From NCBI RefSeq assembly GCF_000423945.1, contig NZ_AUIY01000020.1, positions 45,701 through 109,700 of the forward strand: DNA of 64,000 bases, written 5' to 3'. Positions 34,417 through 44,824 of the stretch are shown here, piece after piece. The translations under genes and the position numbers were made by a program. Numbering within the stretch: position 1 is the first letter of the stretch; every line of letters starts with the position of its first letter. This stretch comes from Butyrivibrio sp. XPD2002 (GTDB lineage Bacteria > Bacillota > Clostridia > Lachnospirales > Lachnospiraceae). The notes beneath the pieces were generated by a model. That model was not told the origin of the DNA, did not search any database, and saw only the letters and a program-made list of their open reading frames with translations.

Positions 34417-35232
34417 TTAAAAGCTTCCGCTGCTTCCGCCGTGGGATGTTCCGGAAGAACCACTGTGGGTGGAGGATCCGGAGCTTTCTTTAGGTCTTGC
34501 AGTACGGGTAACAGCTTTTCTTATAAATCTGTCGCTCTTACGTGTAAGAGCAAGTCCCTTCTGGGAGTAGTTTGATGCTCCAGCTTCCCTGTGAACTGTC
34601 TTTAGCTGCTGTACGAAACCAATCAGCGGGATAAGTGCCAGAACCAGTCCGGCAACCAGGCAGATCAGGAACTTGGGGAAGTTAAATGTTCTGCGCGTTT
34701 GGATAATGCCCAGTCTGTAATCGCAGGCTGATATGAATTTATCAAACGCACTGTAGTACTCACCGGCAGATAAATCACTACTGCACTTACTTATAAGAGT
34801 TTCCTGCGCTGAGTCGGTGTAGACCTTAATGGCACTACCGGTTGTGGTAATATGCCACTGTCTGCTGCCCATATCTATGAGAAACAGGATACCGTCATGG
34901 GAATTGCCATAACCGTAGCCGTTATAATCATAGAAATCATCGCCGTACTCTTCGACGGTTCTGTTACCGAGGGTGTCAACGGTTACCAGCACAATTGCGG
35001 AATTATACTTTGATTCCACCTCGTAGATGTGGCTGGCAAGGGAGTTCTCCTCATCATCTGTTAGAAGATCAGCTGCATCAACAACCGGGAACAGAGATCC
35101 ATCCTGGCAGTATACCGGAGCTACCATGCCTTCGCCGTCGGCCTTTGCTGTGAAGGGCATAAGCAGCGGCATGATCAGTATCATGCAGATCATGAGCACC
35201 GATGCATAATTAAGTTTTCTTTTGTATTTCAT
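34417..35232 (-). CDS. TPM-domain membrane protein (YdjH/YgcG-like)
   Basis: 271 residues: a signal peptide (about 1-31, ending TAKA-D), a TPM domain (about 45-180: FPVVDAADLLTDDEENSLA, AIVLVTVDTLGNRTVEEYGD, DGILFLIDMGSRQWHI), one membrane segment (about 190-210) and a Ser/Gly/His tail. TPM proteins (phosphatase-like or folding-helper domains) face the outside. The order SPFH, zinc-ribbon, TPM equals Bacillus ydjI-ydjG-ydjH, an envelope-stress module that recruits PspA; 15 nt separate it from the preceding gene. No PspA gene is here. Confidence 0.85.
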   Translation of the reverse strand: MKYKRKLNYASVLMICMILIMPLLMPFTAKADGEGMVAPVYCQDGSLFPVVDAADLLTDDEENSLASHIYEVESKYNSAIVLVTVDTLGNRTVEEYGDDFYDYNGYGYGNSHDGILFLIDMGSRQWHITTTGSAIKVYTDSAQETLISKCSSDLSAGEYYSAFDKFISACDYRLGIIQTRRTFNFPKFLICLVAGLVLALIPLIGFVQQLKTVHREAGASNYSQKGLALTRKSDRFIRKAVTRTARPKESSGSSTHSGSSGTSHGGSSGSF

Positions 35233-35247
35233 AAACTGACCCTTTCA

Positions 35248-36333
35248 CTAACTGTTGATAATGATTAAGCAAACAATAATTGCCAGAACCGTGAAGCCAA
35301 GTGCTGAGAGCAGATATAAAATAAGTGCTCTGCCCTTGTCTACAGGGAGATTTCCGACAAACTTACCGCTCTGACCATTCATGGCAAACAGATAGTTGTT
35401 GCCATTCCAGCTGGTATTAAGGAGCCAGACAGGATAGAGGGCGTATTTATGTCTCAAGCCTCTGACGTTTTGCTGCTTAGAGGTAATAGCTACGGTAGAA
35501 TATCCGGAAACGGAATTCCTGATATCGCTTTCTACTGTGTGCTTCATACGCTCAACAATATGTGTTTGGGTGTCTTCAGCCTTGATGTCATATCTGTTAG
35601 CCAAAAAGCCTGCGAGATATCCGCCGTTAAAGGGCACTGCCTCGCTGAAATTAAAGGGCTCAATGGATTCCATCAGGTCATCAGGCATCTCTTTTGATGC
35701 ATCGTGAGGAACATTGGCAAATTCTTCGACACCGCTTCTCTCTACATTGTAGTAGCTGGTCTCGGTGTAGTTGTAGTCACTGTCACTCCAGGTTCTTACC
35801 TTGGTTGCAGAGAATTCGTAGTCGCCATCAACCTTGCCGTCATAGAGCCAGTAAGGAATGTATATACCACGAATCTTATCAATGTGATTCTGTGCGAAGA
35901 AAACCTTGGGTAAAAGGAGCTTCCCTTTTACATAGCCTGCGTAGGCATTCATGGCATCCTGCTTGCTTTTTTTGAAGGGGATGACATAGTCCGGACGAAG
36001 GTCGCCGGCAAACTTCTCCTTAACAACCACATTGTTACTGCAGAAAGGACAGGTAAGTGAGCCTTCATTTTCAGAGGCCACAATCTCGCCGCCACAGGAC
36101 TGACAGGAATAAACAACCATTCCGTCAGTTTCACCGGGCTGCCACTCACTGCCTTCATGCATCCACTCGTTGCTGTCAGCCTTTGCATCCTTATCCTGTT
36201 CCTCTTTTCTGGGAGCAACATAATCGCTTACCTTGATCTTGTTATCGCAGTAAGGACATGCCAGGAGCTGACTAGCCGCATCGAAGTTCATTATCCCGCC
36301 ACAGGCGGGACATTCGTATTCAGTTAATCCCAT
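35248..36333 (-). CDS. Zinc-ribbon membrane protein (YdjG-like)
   Basis: 361 residues. Two Cys4 zinc ribbons at the N-terminus: CPACGG/CPYCDNKI (about 9-31) and CQSCGG/CPFCSNNV (about 77-98). A large domain with aromatic and charged motifs follows (GIYIPYWLYDGKVDGDYEF, a membrane-proximal beta domain) and one C-terminal membrane segment (about 338-359) anchors it with the ribbons inside the cell. It is the middle gene of the SPFH/zinc-ribbon/TPM operon. In Bacillus the YdjG counterpart binds PspA at the membrane. Confidence 0.83.
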   Translation of the reverse strand: MGLTEYECPACGGIMNFDAASQLLACPYCDNKIKVSDYVAPRKEEQDKDAKADSNEWMHEGSEWQPGETDGMVVYSCQSCGGEIVASENEGSLTCPFCSNNVVVKEKFAGDLRPDYVIPFKKSKQDAMNAYAGYVKGKLLLPKVFFAQNHIDKIRGIYIPYWLYDGKVDGDYEFSATKVRTWSDSDYNYTETSYYNVERSGVEEFANVPHDASKEMPDDLMESIEPFNFSEAVPFNGGYLAGFLANRYDIKAEDTQTHIVERMKHTVESDIRNSVSGYSTVAITSKQQNVRGLRHKYALYPVWLLNTSWNGNNYLFAMNGQSGKFVGNLPVDKGRALILYLLSALGFTVLAIIVCLIIINS

Positions 36334-36382
36334 AAATCAATTTCCTATTAAAATATTTCCTGTTTTTGAGCCATCAAGCCGA

Positions 36383-37591
36383 TTATGGTCTGGGCTTGCC
36401 GCAGTTTGAACAGAATTTGCCGCTGTTTACAGTTCCGCAGGAGCATGTCCAGTCAGCGCTGGGTCTGGGCTGTCCACAATTTGAGCAGAAGTTACCGTTG
36501 TTAGCGGTTCCGCAGGAGCATGTCCAACCAGCCTGGCTCTGGGGCTGCATCTGAGGCTGCTGAGGAGCTGCCTGAGCCTGCTGCTGACCCATAGCGAAGA
36601 GGTTAGCTGCGTTAGCACCGCCTGCCTGCTGAGCCATGTTCATTCCTGCAAAGGCCATCATGGGGCCTGTACTTGTATTCTTTGCTGCATCCTGCATAGC
36701 CTGAGCCTGAGCACCAACGAGAGCGCCTGCAGCCATGTTAGGATTGGAATAAACAGCATTCTTCTGAAGCTCTTTGATCATCTTCTCGTCTTCTTCAGAA
36801 GCGTTTACAGAGTTGATACCGAAGGTAGAAATCTTGATACCATAGGTGTCACACCACTTTGAAGAAAGTACTTCGTTGAGTGCGTCAGCGATCTCGGTTG
36901 TGTGTCCGGGAAGTGCACTGTAACGAACGCCTGCCTCTGAAATCTTGGCAAATGCAGGCTGAAGAGCTGTAAGAAGCTCACTCTTAAGCTGAGATTCGAT
37001 ATTCTCTCTCTTATATTCGCCTGTGAAGTTACCGCAAAGGTTTGTATAGAAAAGAATAGGATCGATGATCTTGTAGCTGTATTCACCATGGCAACGGATA
37101 GAGATATCAACATCAAGACCGATGTTTCTGTCTACTACGCGGAAAGGAACCGGGTTAGCGGTGCCGTACTTGTTGCCGATGATATCCTTTGTATTGATGA
37201 AGTATACGCGCTGGTCGTTACCTGCGTCGCCGCCAAAACCAACACGCTTACCGATTTTCTTGAAAGTTTCTTTAATGTTAGAAGAGAGATCACCATAGAA
37301 AAGTGAAGGCTCTGTGCTAACGTCATAAACAAATTCGCCGGGCTCTGCGCAGATTTCAGTTACCTTACCCTGATCAACGATAAGCATGCACTGTCCGTCT
37401 GCTACAGCAATGATTGAGCCATTTGAAATGATGTTGTCGTTACCCTTTGTGTTGGAGCTTCCCTTGCCGGTTCTCTTTGAAGCCTTGATCGCAAGTGTGT
37501 CTGTAGGAAGTGCATCACAGTAGAAATAGTCCCTCCAGGAATCAGCAAGTACGCTTGATGCAGCGCCAATTCCAGCTTTTAAAATACCCAT
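36383..37591 (-). CDS. SPFH-domain protein with two C-terminal zinc ribbons (YdjI-like)
   Basis: 402 residues. The SPFH/virion-core domain spans about 25-285 (ALPTDTLAIKASKRTG, DGQCMLIVDQGKVTEICAEP, then KWCDTYGIKISTFGINSVNA). A Gln/Ala/Met-rich linker (about 290-350) leads to two tandem copies of W-TCSCGT-x-N-x-G-x-FCSNCG-x-PRP, each a Cys4 ribbon, encoded by a near-perfect 72-nt direct repeat (about 36386-36530). SPFH proteins form membrane scaffolds. First gene of the operon; an extended -10 promoter (TGG-TATAAT) lies upstream. Confidence 0.87.
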   Translation of the reverse strand: MGILKAGIGAASSVLADSWRDYFYCDALPTDTLAIKASKRTGKGSSNTKGNDNIISNGSIIAVADGQCMLIVDQGKVTEICAEPGEFVYDVSTEPSLFYGDLSSNIKETFKKIGKRVGFGGDAGNDQRVYFINTKDIIGNKYGTANPVPFRVVDRNIGLDVDISIRCHGEYSYKIIDPILFYTNLCGNFTGEYKRENIESQLKSELLTALQPAFAKISEAGVRYSALPGHTTEIADALNEVLSSKWCDTYGIKISTFGINSVNASEEDEKMIKELQKNAVYSNPNMAAGALVGAQAQAMQDAAKNTSTGPMMAFAGMNMAQQAGGANAANLFAMGQQQAQAAPQQPQMQPQSQAGWTCSCGTANNGNFCSNCGQPRPSADWTCSCGTVNSGKFCSNCGKPRP

Positions 37592-37903
37592 ACTAATTAG
37601 TCCTCCTTTTTATCACTTATTTAACGCTAGCCATTTACTGTAAACGTTAAAAAGACATTTGTTTTGTCTGAACAATTTCAGACGCTGAAAAAATTATACC
37701 ACAATAATATGGGTTACAATAGAAAACATATGCAAATAAACGCCATTTTGCCGCTTTTTGCAAATATTCGTACACATCTTGCAGCCGCGTAGGGAATAAA
37801 AAGGTATTCATTTGCTAAATAATAAGTATTCATGCGCTTTTGTGCGGTATAGAGTATAATAGAGAGTGAGTTATTACAAAATGGAGCAGGTTGCCCTGAT
37901 TAT
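37592..37903. promoter_or_regulatory. Divergent promoter region between the SPFH and RACE genes
   Basis: On the minus strand TGGTATAAT (TATAAT = plus 37693-37698) is an extended -10 with TTGTAA 15 nt upstream. Just downstream of it lies a perfect dyad GTCTGA-N6-TCAGAC (37666-37683) and then TTAACG/CGTTAA arms (37621-37650), both possible operators or leader hairpins. On the plus strand a TATAAT at 37855-37860 can serve the RACE gene. No ORF is seen. Confidence 0.55.
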
Positions 37904-39457
37904 ATGAAAAAATGTAAATTGACGTATTTGAATAAAGAATATGAAATATTTGAGGGAACCCTTCTGTCTGAGTTCATGATAAGGAACGGTATTGAACAGG
38001 AAAGGCCCTGCGGAGGAACGGGAAGGTGCGGAAAATGCAAGGTGAAATTCATCTATGGAGCACCAAAACCCGGAAATGCCGACAGAAGCTTTTTGGCAGA
38101 AAGTGAGATCGAAGCAGGGATAAGGCTCTCCTGTAGAGCTGTCATTACCGAGGATGCCAGAATCGATAAGGTCTATTACAGCGATAATATATCCGATAAT
38201 CTGCAGAGTGGAAGTAAAGACCCCATAAAAAAGCCTCAGGCTGATGAGATTAAAGGTGAAGTCAGCATAGCTCTTGATATAGGAACGACTACTATCGCGG
38301 CTGCCGTGATGCAGGAAAAAGATGGAGGCGATCCGGAGCAGGTCTCCAAAACCACGATCATGAATCATCAGCGAAGGTACGGGGCTGATGTGATTAGCAG
38401 GATACAGGCTGCAAACTCCGGAAAGGCTAAGGAGCTTAGGGACTGCGTCGTAGATGATATAAAAAGTATTACCGCGGGACTTAAAATAAAGCAGATGATG
38501 ATTGCAGGTAATACCACAATGCTACACCTCCTTACAGGGGACTCCTGTGAGGGACTTGGGAAAGCTCCCTATACGCCAGTCAGATTATCTTATCCGAAGC
38601 TTAAGGCGAATGAACTTTTTCTATATAAAGAAGAAAGGGAATCAGAAACGGAGTGCCTGCTTGCTCCAGGGATATCGGCATTTGTTGGTGCCGATATAGT
38701 TTCCGGAATGTATGCTCTTTCCTTTGACAGGATCCCGAAGGGGAAGCGATACATGCTGATCGACCTTGGTACTAACGGGGAGATGGCAGTTGCTGATTCC
38801 GAGAGGATAAGCGTATGCTCCACGGCAGCAGGTCCTGTGTTTGAAGGCGGGGGAATATCCTGCGGAATGCCAGGGGTTACCGGAGCAATAGAGCATGTAA
38901 CTCTGAAGGAGGATGCGGAGCTTGGAGTTATAGGCGGTGAGAAGCCCTTGGGAATCTGCGGAAGCGGTGTGCTGGAGCTTGTTTCTGAGCTAAGGCGTAC
39001 CAAGGCAATAGATGAAACCGGACTTTTTGAGGATAAATACTTTGAAGAGGGCTTTCCTTTATATAAGGGGGATGAATCTACCGAAGGAATATTTTTTACC
39101 CAGAATGATATAAGAGCGGTCCAGCTTGCAAAGGCCGCTATAAGAAGCGGAATAGATACTCTCCTTGAAGCACATGGCTGCAGACCTGAGGACATTGATA
39201 AGGTGTATCTTGCGGGAGGCTTTAGCGAGCATCTTGATACCTCTAAGGTGAGGTTTTTAAAGCTGCTACCTGAGGAGTTTATCGGAAGAGATGTATGTGA
39301 ATGCGTAGGTAATACTTCTCTCTTAGGCTGTATTAAGGTGTTAGGTGATAAGGATTTTACGGACAGAATGAATACAATAGTAAGCATGGCTGTGGAAATA
39401 AAGCTTGCTGAGACAGACGAGTTCGGAGATTCTTTTATAGAAGCGATGAACTTCTGA
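37904..39457 (+). CDS. Corrinoid activation protein, RACE type (ferredoxin plus ASKHA domain)
   Basis: 517 residues. The N-terminal [2Fe-2S] ferredoxin domain has the C-x5-C-x2-C motif in RPCGGTGRCGKCKVKF and a fourth Cys in LSCRAV. The rest is the DUF4445 ASKHA-like domain: VSIALDIGTTTIAAAVMQ, IAGNTTMLHLLTG, YMLIDLGTNGEMAV, GVTGAIEHV, and DKVYLAGGFSEHLD. These enzymes use ATP to drive electrons into inactive Co(II) corrinoid proteins. No corrinoid protein or methyltransferase gene is adjacent. The ribosome-binding site is weak. It may reactivate a B12-dependent enzyme elsewhere, such as methionine synthase. Confidence 0.88.
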   Translation: MKKCKLTYLNKEYEIFEGTLLSEFMIRNGIEQERPCGGTGRCGKCKVKFIYGAPKPGNADRSFLAESEIEAGIRLSCRAVITEDARIDKVYYSDNISDNLQSGSKDPIKKPQADEIKGEVSIALDIGTTTIAAAVMQEKDGGDPEQVSKTTIMNHQRRYGADVISRIQAANSGKAKELRDCVVDDIKSITAGLKIKQMMIAGNTTMLHLLTGDSCEGLGKAPYTPVRLSYPKLKANELFLYKEERESETECLLAPGISAFVGADIVSGMYALSFDRIPKGKRYMLIDLGTNGEMAVADSERISVCSTAAGPVFEGGGISCGMPGVTGAIEHVTLKEDAELGVIGGEKPLGICGSGVLELVSELRRTKAIDETGLFEDKYFEEGFPLYKGDESTEGIFFTQNDIRAVQLAKAAIRSGIDTLLEAHGCRPEDIDKVYLAGGFSEHLDTSKVRFLKLLPEEFIGRDVCECVGNTSLLGCIKVLGDKDFTDRMNTIVSMAVEIKLAETDEFGDSFIEAMNF

Positions 39458-39515
39458 AAAGTTAAATGTTTATAAAAATTTTATATTTTACACAATGTTT
39501 TTTGAACGGGCGCGA

Positions 39516-39544
39516 TTGATTTATGATTCTGTTATACTTATAAT
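39516..39544 (+). promoter_or_regulatory. ftsH promoter
   Basis: TTGATT (39516-39521), 17-nt spacer, TATAAT (39539-39544), 33 nt before the ATG. Confidence 0.75.
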
Positions 39545-39576
39545 AGAACGATAAAAGATTTTTTAAGAGGTAAGCA

Positions 39577-41874
39577 ATGGATAACAATTATACAAACAAT
39601 AATGGCTCCGGGGGAGATAACGGACCAAAGAAGCAAAACGTCCTGCTTCTGGTTGTGGCAGCGCTTATAGCTGTGCTGTTTATGACCTACATTATGCGGG
39701 CAGTTACTTCTACAAGTAATAAGGAAGTGACTTATTCCGAGTTCATCCAGATGATAGCTGACAAAAAGGTTGAAAGCGTAGTTATCGAGGATGACAGGAT
39801 CAATATCATACCGAAGGTAAGCTCGGATGAGCTTAAGTATAATCCTTTCTATGGCTCAACCATGGTGATGACCTATTACACCGGTAAAGCCGAGGATGAT
39901 TCTACACTGACCAAGAGACTTCTTGATGCAGAGATTCCTGTTTCAAGTGAGGTGCCTGATTCTTCAAGTGCTATCATCTCATTTGCAGTTTACTATGTTC
40001 TTCCTATTTTACTGATGTGGCTTATCCTGTCCTTTGTATTCAGACGTATGTCAAAGGGCGGTGGTCCTCTCGGAATCGGAAAAAACAATGCAAAGGTATA
40101 CATGCAGCGTGAGACCGGAGTTACCTTCAAGGATGTAGCCGGTGAGGATGAGGCTAAGGAATCACTTGTAGAGGTTGTTGATTTCCTTCACAATCCCGGA
40201 AGATACGTAAAGATCGGTGCCAAGCTTCCCAAGGGTGCCCTTTTGGTGGGACCTCCCGGAACAGGTAAGACTCTTCTTGCCAAGGCTGTTGCCGGTGAAG
40301 CACATGTTCCCTTCTATTCTCTTGCTGGTTCAGACTTTATCGAGCTCTATGTCGGTGTCGGTGCAAGCCGCGTCCGTGAGCTTTTTGCAGAGGCCAGTAA
40401 GAATGCACCCTGCATTATTTTCATAGATGAGATTGATGCCATCGGTAGAAGCCGTGACAGCAAGTATGGCGGCGGAAATGAAGAACGTGAGCAGACACTT
40501 AACCAGCTCCTTTCTGAGATGGATGGTTTCGATTCATCAAAGGGTGTTCTTGTACTTGGTGCTACCAACAGACCTGAGATCCTTGATAAGGCGCTCCTCA
40601 GACCCGGACGTTTCGACAGACGAATCATCGTTGATAAGCCTGATCTCAAGGGACGTGAGGAGATCTTAAGAGTCCATTCCAAGGACGTTAAGATGGACGA
40701 GACAGTTGATCTTAAGGCAATCGCCCTTGCAACAAGCGGTGCGGTTGGATCTGACCTTGCCAATATGATCAACGAAGCAGCCATCAATGCTGTTAAGGCC
40801 CATAGAGAATACGTTTGCCAGCAGGATCTTATGGAAGCTGTTGAGCAGGTTCTTGTAGGAAAAGAGAAGAAGGACAGAATCCTTTCCAAAGAAGAGAGAA
40901 AGATCGTATCCTATCACGAGGTCGGTCATGCTCTTATCAGTGCAGTTCAGAAAAATACAGAGCCTGTACAGAAGATCACAATCGTTCCCAGAACCATGGG
41001 TGCTCTCGGTTATGTAATGCAGGTTCCTGAGGATGAGAAATATCTTCAGACCAAGGATGAGTTAATTGATGATATCATCGTTTCTCTCGGCGGACGTGCT
41101 GCAGAAGAGGTTATTTTCAACACTGTAACAACAGGTGCTGAGAACGATATTGAGAAGGCTACATCAATGGCCAGAAGCATGATCACCATGTTCGGTATGA
41201 GTGATAAGTTCGGTCTGATGCAGCTCGAGTCCATACAGAACAGATACCTTGATGGTAACAGAGTGCTCAACTGCAGCCCTCAGACAGAGTATCTGGTGGA
41301 TGAAGAGGTTAAGCAGCTGCTTTCTGACTGCTATGAGAAGGCTAAGCAGATCATCCGTGATCACATTGATACAATGGATAAGATCGCACAGTTCCTTATC
41401 GAGAAGGAGACAATTACAGGTAAGGAATTCATGAAGATCTACCGCGAGGTTGAGAATATCCCTGAGCCTACAGAGGAAGAGATAGAAGCTTCCAAGCACG
41501 GAAGAATCTATGCTACACGTCCTGAGTCGGCAGCAGTTGGAGAGAATGTACCGATTAAGGAAAAGGCAAAGCCTGCAGAGCCGGCACCTCAGCCTGCTCC
41601 CGAGCCTGCCATTCCGCAGCCGGGTACATATAATCAGCCGGGGACCTACAATCAGCCCCAGGGTATGACATATCCTCCGCAGAATGATGCGTATAGCTAC
41701 AGGCCTCAGAGTACTCCCAGATCAATTTTTGATGCGGAAGTAAATGATTCCTATAGCACACCTTCAAATAATGCAGATAATGCCAATACTCAGAATGATA
41801 ATGCTGATCAGGACCAGCAGAGTGGCGGCCGCTTCTCTCATGTGCCTGACAATTTTGATAACAATAATAACTAA
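39577..41874 (+). CDS. ftsH: ATP-dependent zinc metalloprotease FtsH
   Basis: 765 residues, longer than the usual 610-650. Two membrane segments (about 23-42 and 133-152) flank a short external domain. AAA module: [40 protein letters not shown]. Protease: zinc site [11 protein letters not shown] and the third ligand Asp in [13 protein letters not shown]. The last 110 residues are a low-complexity Pro/Gln/Asn tail with a repeat, [15 protein letters not shown], not part of the enzyme core. FtsH degrades misfolded membrane proteins and short-lived regulators. Confidence 0.96.
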   Translation: MDNNYTNNNGSGGDNGPKKQNVLLLVVAALIAVLFMTYIMRAVTSTSNKEVTYSEFIQMIADKKVESVVIEDDRINIIPKVSSDELKYNPFYGSTMVMTYYTGKAEDDSTLTKRLLDAEIPVSSEVPDSSSAIISFAVYYVLPILLMWLILSFVFRRMSKGGGPLGIGKNNAKVYMQRETGVTFKDVAGEDEAKESLVEVVDFLHNPGRYVKIGAKLPKGALLVGPPGTGKTLLAKAVAGEAHVPFYSLAGSDFIELYVGVGASRVRELFAEASKNAPCIIFIDEIDAIGRSRDSKYGGGNEEREQTLNQLLSEMDGFDSSKGVLVLGATNRPEILDKALLRPGRFDRRIIVDKPDLKGREEILRVHSKDVKMDETVDLKAIALATSGAVGSDLANMINEAAINAVKAHREYVCQQDLMEAVEQVLVGKEKKDRILSKEERKIVSYHEVGHALISAVQKNTEPVQKITIVPRTMGALGYVMQVPEDEKYLQTKDELIDDIIVSLGGRAAEEVIFNTVTTGAENDIEKATSMARSMITMFGMSDKFGLMQLESIQNRYLDGNRVLNCSPQTEYLVDEEVKQLLSDCYEKAKQIIRDHIDTMDKIAQFLIEKETITGKEFMKIYREVENIPEPTEEEIEASKHGRIYATRPESAAVGENVPIKEKAKPAEPAPQPAPEPAIPQPGTYNQPGTYNQPQGMTYPPQNDAYSYRPQSTPRSIFDAEVNDSYSTPSNNADNANTQNDNADQDQQSGGRFSHVPDNFDNNNN

Positions 41875-41883
41875 AACTCATAT

Positions 41884-41915
41884 TAAGGCTGTCGCATAGC
41901 GGCAGCCTTTCTGCT
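41884..41915 (+). terminator. Hairpin after ftsH
   Basis: AAGGCTGTCG (41885-41894) pairs with CGGCAGCCTT (41900-41909); the T-tract is short (TTTCTG), so efficiency is doubtful. Confidence 0.6.
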
Positions 41916-41927
41916 AAGATTTAATAT

Positions 41928-43805
41928 ATGGAAGAAAAATTCAACATTCAGGATGAACTAAAAAAGCTCCCTAAACAGCCGGGTGTTTATATCATGCGTG
42001 ATGAAAATGACACCATTATGTATGTGGGAAAGGCGATAAACCTCTACAACAGAGTGCGGTCTTATTTTCGTAAGATAGTGGGACGAGGTCCGCAGATCGA
42101 CCGCATGGTCAGTCAGATTGCAAGGTTTGAGTACATTGTGACGGATTCTGAGCTGGAGGCTCTGGTCTTAGAGAATAATCTTATCAAGGAAAACAGTCCC
42201 AGATACAACACCATGCTTAAGGATGATAAGACATATCCTTATATCAAGGTCACCATTTCTGAGGAATTCCCCAGAATATTGTTTTCAAGACTTATGAAAA
42301 AGGATAAGTCCAAGTACTTCGGGCCCTTTACCAGTGCAGCTGCTGTTAAGGATACAATCGAGCTTATAAATAAAATATATGGCCTCAGGACCTGTAACCG
42401 CGTGCTTCCAAGGGATATAGGTGTGGACAGACCCTGCCTTAACTATCACATGAACAGGTGCTCTGCGCCCTGTGACGGGAAGATAACTAAGGAAGAATAT
42501 GCGGAGAGGATACAGGGTGCCCTGGATTTTCTTGATGGAAATTACAGCCCCATCATAAAGGACCTCAGTGAAAAGATGGAAGCGGCGTCGGAGGAGCTGA
42601 ATTTCGAGAGAGCCGCAACCTACAGGGATTTACTTGCAAGCGTAAGGCAGATAGCCCAGAAGCAGAAGATGACTGATGCGGCTATGGAGGATAAGGATAT
42701 TCTGGCAATTGCCTCCGATGAAAATGATGCTGTAGTGCAGGTGTTTTTCGTGCGAGATGGAAGACTGATCGGACGCGAGCATTTCTATATGACCCATGTG
42801 TCAGAGAATCCGCAAAGCGAGATACTTCTTAACTTTGTAAAGCAGTTTTATGCAGGAACTCCATTCATTCCCAGAGAGCTTATGCTTCCGGAGGCCATCG
42901 AGGATATGGACGTTATTGAGCAGTGGCTCACCCAGAGGAAGGGTAGCCGCGTATATCTCAAGGTCCCGGAGCGAGGGCAGAAGGAAAAGCTCATGGAGCT
43001 TGCAGCCCAGAATGCTGAGCTTGTTCTAAGTAAGGATAAGGAGAGGCTAAAGAGGGAAGAGGGAAGAACCATTGGAGCCGTGAAGGAGATTGAGAAGCTC
43101 CTTGGACTTAAGGGCCTCATAAGAATGGAAGCCTTCGATATATCCAATATAAGCGGCTTTGCCAATGTCGGATCCATGGTGGTCTATGAAAAGGGAAAGC
43201 CAAAGAGAAGTGATTACAGGAAGTTCAGGATAAAGTCCGTTACAGGTCCTGACGATTACGCATGCATGAAGGAAGTTCTGACCAGAAGACTTATGCATGG
43301 TCTTGAGGAAAAGCATGAGCTTGAAGTAAGGGAGATTGATGCAAGGTATGGAAGCTTTACAAAGTTCCCGGATCTCATTCTTATGGACGGTGGAAGAGGC
43401 CAGGTAAATATTTGTCTTCAGGTTCTTGAGGAGCTGGGAATCAATATCCCGGTGTGCGGAATGGTAAAGGATGATAACCACAGAACAAGAGGACTTTACT
43501 TTAATAATGAAGAAATAGCCATAGACAGGAGATCTGAGGGCTTTAAGCTCATAACAAGAATTCAGGATGAAGCCCACAGATTCGCTATTGAATATCACAG
43601 ATCGCTAAGAAGCAAGGCTCAGGTAAAGAGCTCCCTTGATGAGATTCCGGGAGTAGGACCTGCCAGAAGAAAAGCTCTTATGCGCCATTTTAAATCCATA
43701 GAAGAAATAAGAAACGCTGATGTGGAAACTCTGAAACAGGTTCCCGAAATTCCGGAGAATCAGGCGAAGCAAATATATGAATTCTTTCATTCGTCTGAAT
43801 TGTAA
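41928..43805 (+). CDS. uvrC: Excinuclease ABC subunit C
   Basis: 625 residues. Makes both incisions in nucleotide excision repair with UvrB. The GIY-YIG nuclease is N-terminal ([20 protein letters not shown]), the UVR UvrB-binding motif is at about 208-240 ([20 protein letters not shown]), the RNase H-like second nuclease has [20 protein letters not shown] and [12 protein letters not shown], and a helix-hairpin-helix pair ends the protein ([18 protein letters not shown]). No clear ribosome-binding site is seen; it opens the cluster leading to hprK. Confidence 0.97.
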   Translation: MEEKFNIQDELKKLPKQPGVYIMRDENDTIMYVGKAINLYNRVRSYFRKIVGRGPQIDRMVSQIARFEYIVTDSELEALVLENNLIKENSPRYNTMLKDDKTYPYIKVTISEEFPRILFSRLMKKDKSKYFGPFTSAAAVKDTIELINKIYGLRTCNRVLPRDIGVDRPCLNYHMNRCSAPCDGKITKEEYAERIQGALDFLDGNYSPIIKDLSEKMEAASEELNFERAATYRDLLASVRQIAQKQKMTDAAMEDKDILAIASDENDAVVQVFFVRDGRLIGREHFYMTHVSENPQSEILLNFVKQFYAGTPFIPRELMLPEAIEDMDVIEQWLTQRKGSRVYLKVPERGQKEKLMELAAQNAELVLSKDKERLKREEGRTIGAVKEIEKLLGLKGLIRMEAFDISNISGFANVGSMVVYEKGKPKRSDYRKFRIKSVTGPDDYACMKEVLTRRLMHGLEEKHELEVREIDARYGSFTKFPDLILMDGGRGQVNICLQVLEELGINIPVCGMVKDDNHRTRGLYFNNEEIAIDRRSEGFKLITRIQDEAHRFAIEYHRSLRSKAQVKSSLDEIPGVGPARRKALMRHFKSIEEIRNADVETLKQVPEIPENQAKQIYEFFHSSEL

Positions 43806-43853
43806 AAGCCCAGCGGTTATGCTAAACTGTGGTAAGTTAGAGGGAGGTGTCTA

Positions 43854-44792
43854 ATGTCAACGGTAAAGCTTAAAACTGTCATAAAAAAGATGGAACTGGA
43901 AAACCTTACACCTGAACTTGATGTTTCCAGAATCCGTATTCACCAGCCTGATATAAACAGACCGGCGTTGCAGCTGGCAGGCTATTTTGAACACTTTGAG
44001 GCGACAAGACTTCAGGTAATCGGTTTCGTAGAATACACCTATATGGAGTCTATTCCTTCAGAGGATAAGGAACGCGTCTATCGCGAATTTTTGTCTTTTG
44101 ATATTCCCTGCGTGGTATTTTGCAGAAATCTGATACCGGATCCGCTTTTCGTGAGAATAGCTATTGAAGAGCAGGTTCCGATCATGGTTACAAAGAAGCC
44201 GACATCTTCATTTATGGCGGAGATAATCCGTTGGCTTAATGTTGAGCTTGCTCCCTGCATTTCCATTCACGGAGTACTTGTTGATGTATATGGTGTCGGA
44301 GTTCTCATCACAGGTGAGAGCGGAATCGGTAAGTCAGAGGCTGCTCTTGAGCTGATCAAGAGAGGACACAGACTTGTATCCGATGACGTAGTTGAGATAA
44401 GGAAGGTCAGCGATGTGACACTTATCGGAACAGCCCCGGATATCACCAGACATTTCATCGAGCTTCGCGGTATCGGAATTGTAGATGTTAAGACACTTTT
44501 CGGTGTATCAAGCGTACGTGACACACAGAATATCGATCTCGCTATAAAGCTTGAGGAGTGGGATAAGGATAAGGAATACGACAGACTCGGTCTTGAAGAG
44601 GAGTACACAGAGTACCTTGGTAACAAGATCGTATGTCACAGAATCCCGATTCGTCCCGGTAGAAACCTCGCAATCATCTGCGAGTCAGCAGCGGTTAACC
44701 ACAGACAGAAGATGATGGGCTACAATGCTGCACAGGAGCTTTATAACAGAGTTCAGAATTCACTGGCCAAGGGTCACGAGGATGATGATTAA
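43854..44792 (+). CDS. hprK: HPr kinase/phosphorylase
   Basis: 312 residues, GGAGG upstream. Phosphorylates Ser46 of HPr or Crh and removes it again, linking glycolytic flux to catabolite repression through CcpA. Walker A is LITGESGIGKSEAALEL, the catalytic VSDDVVEIRK follows, and the signature loop is FIELRGIGIVDVKTLFG. The N-terminal HPr kinase domain is complete. Its likely substrate, an HPr-like protein with a conserved Ser46 region, is encoded 4 kb downstream in the same gene string. Confidence 0.96.
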   Translation: MSTVKLKTVIKKMELENLTPELDVSRIRIHQPDINRPALQLAGYFEHFEATRLQVIGFVEYTYMESIPSEDKERVYREFLSFDIPCVVFCRNLIPDPLFVRIAIEEQVPIMVTKKPTSSFMAEIIRWLNVELAPCISIHGVLVDVYGVGVLITGESGIGKSEAALELIKRGHRLVSDDVVEIRKVSDVTLIGTAPDITRHFIELRGIGIVDVKTLFGVSSVRDTQNIDLAIKLEEWDKDKEYDRLGLEEEYTEYLGNKIVCHRIPIRPGRNLAIICESAAVNHRQKMMGYNAAQELYNRVQNSLAKGHEDDD

Positions 44793-44824
44793 TATTTTTG
44801 TAAAGGGTAGAGGTATTTTTAGTA

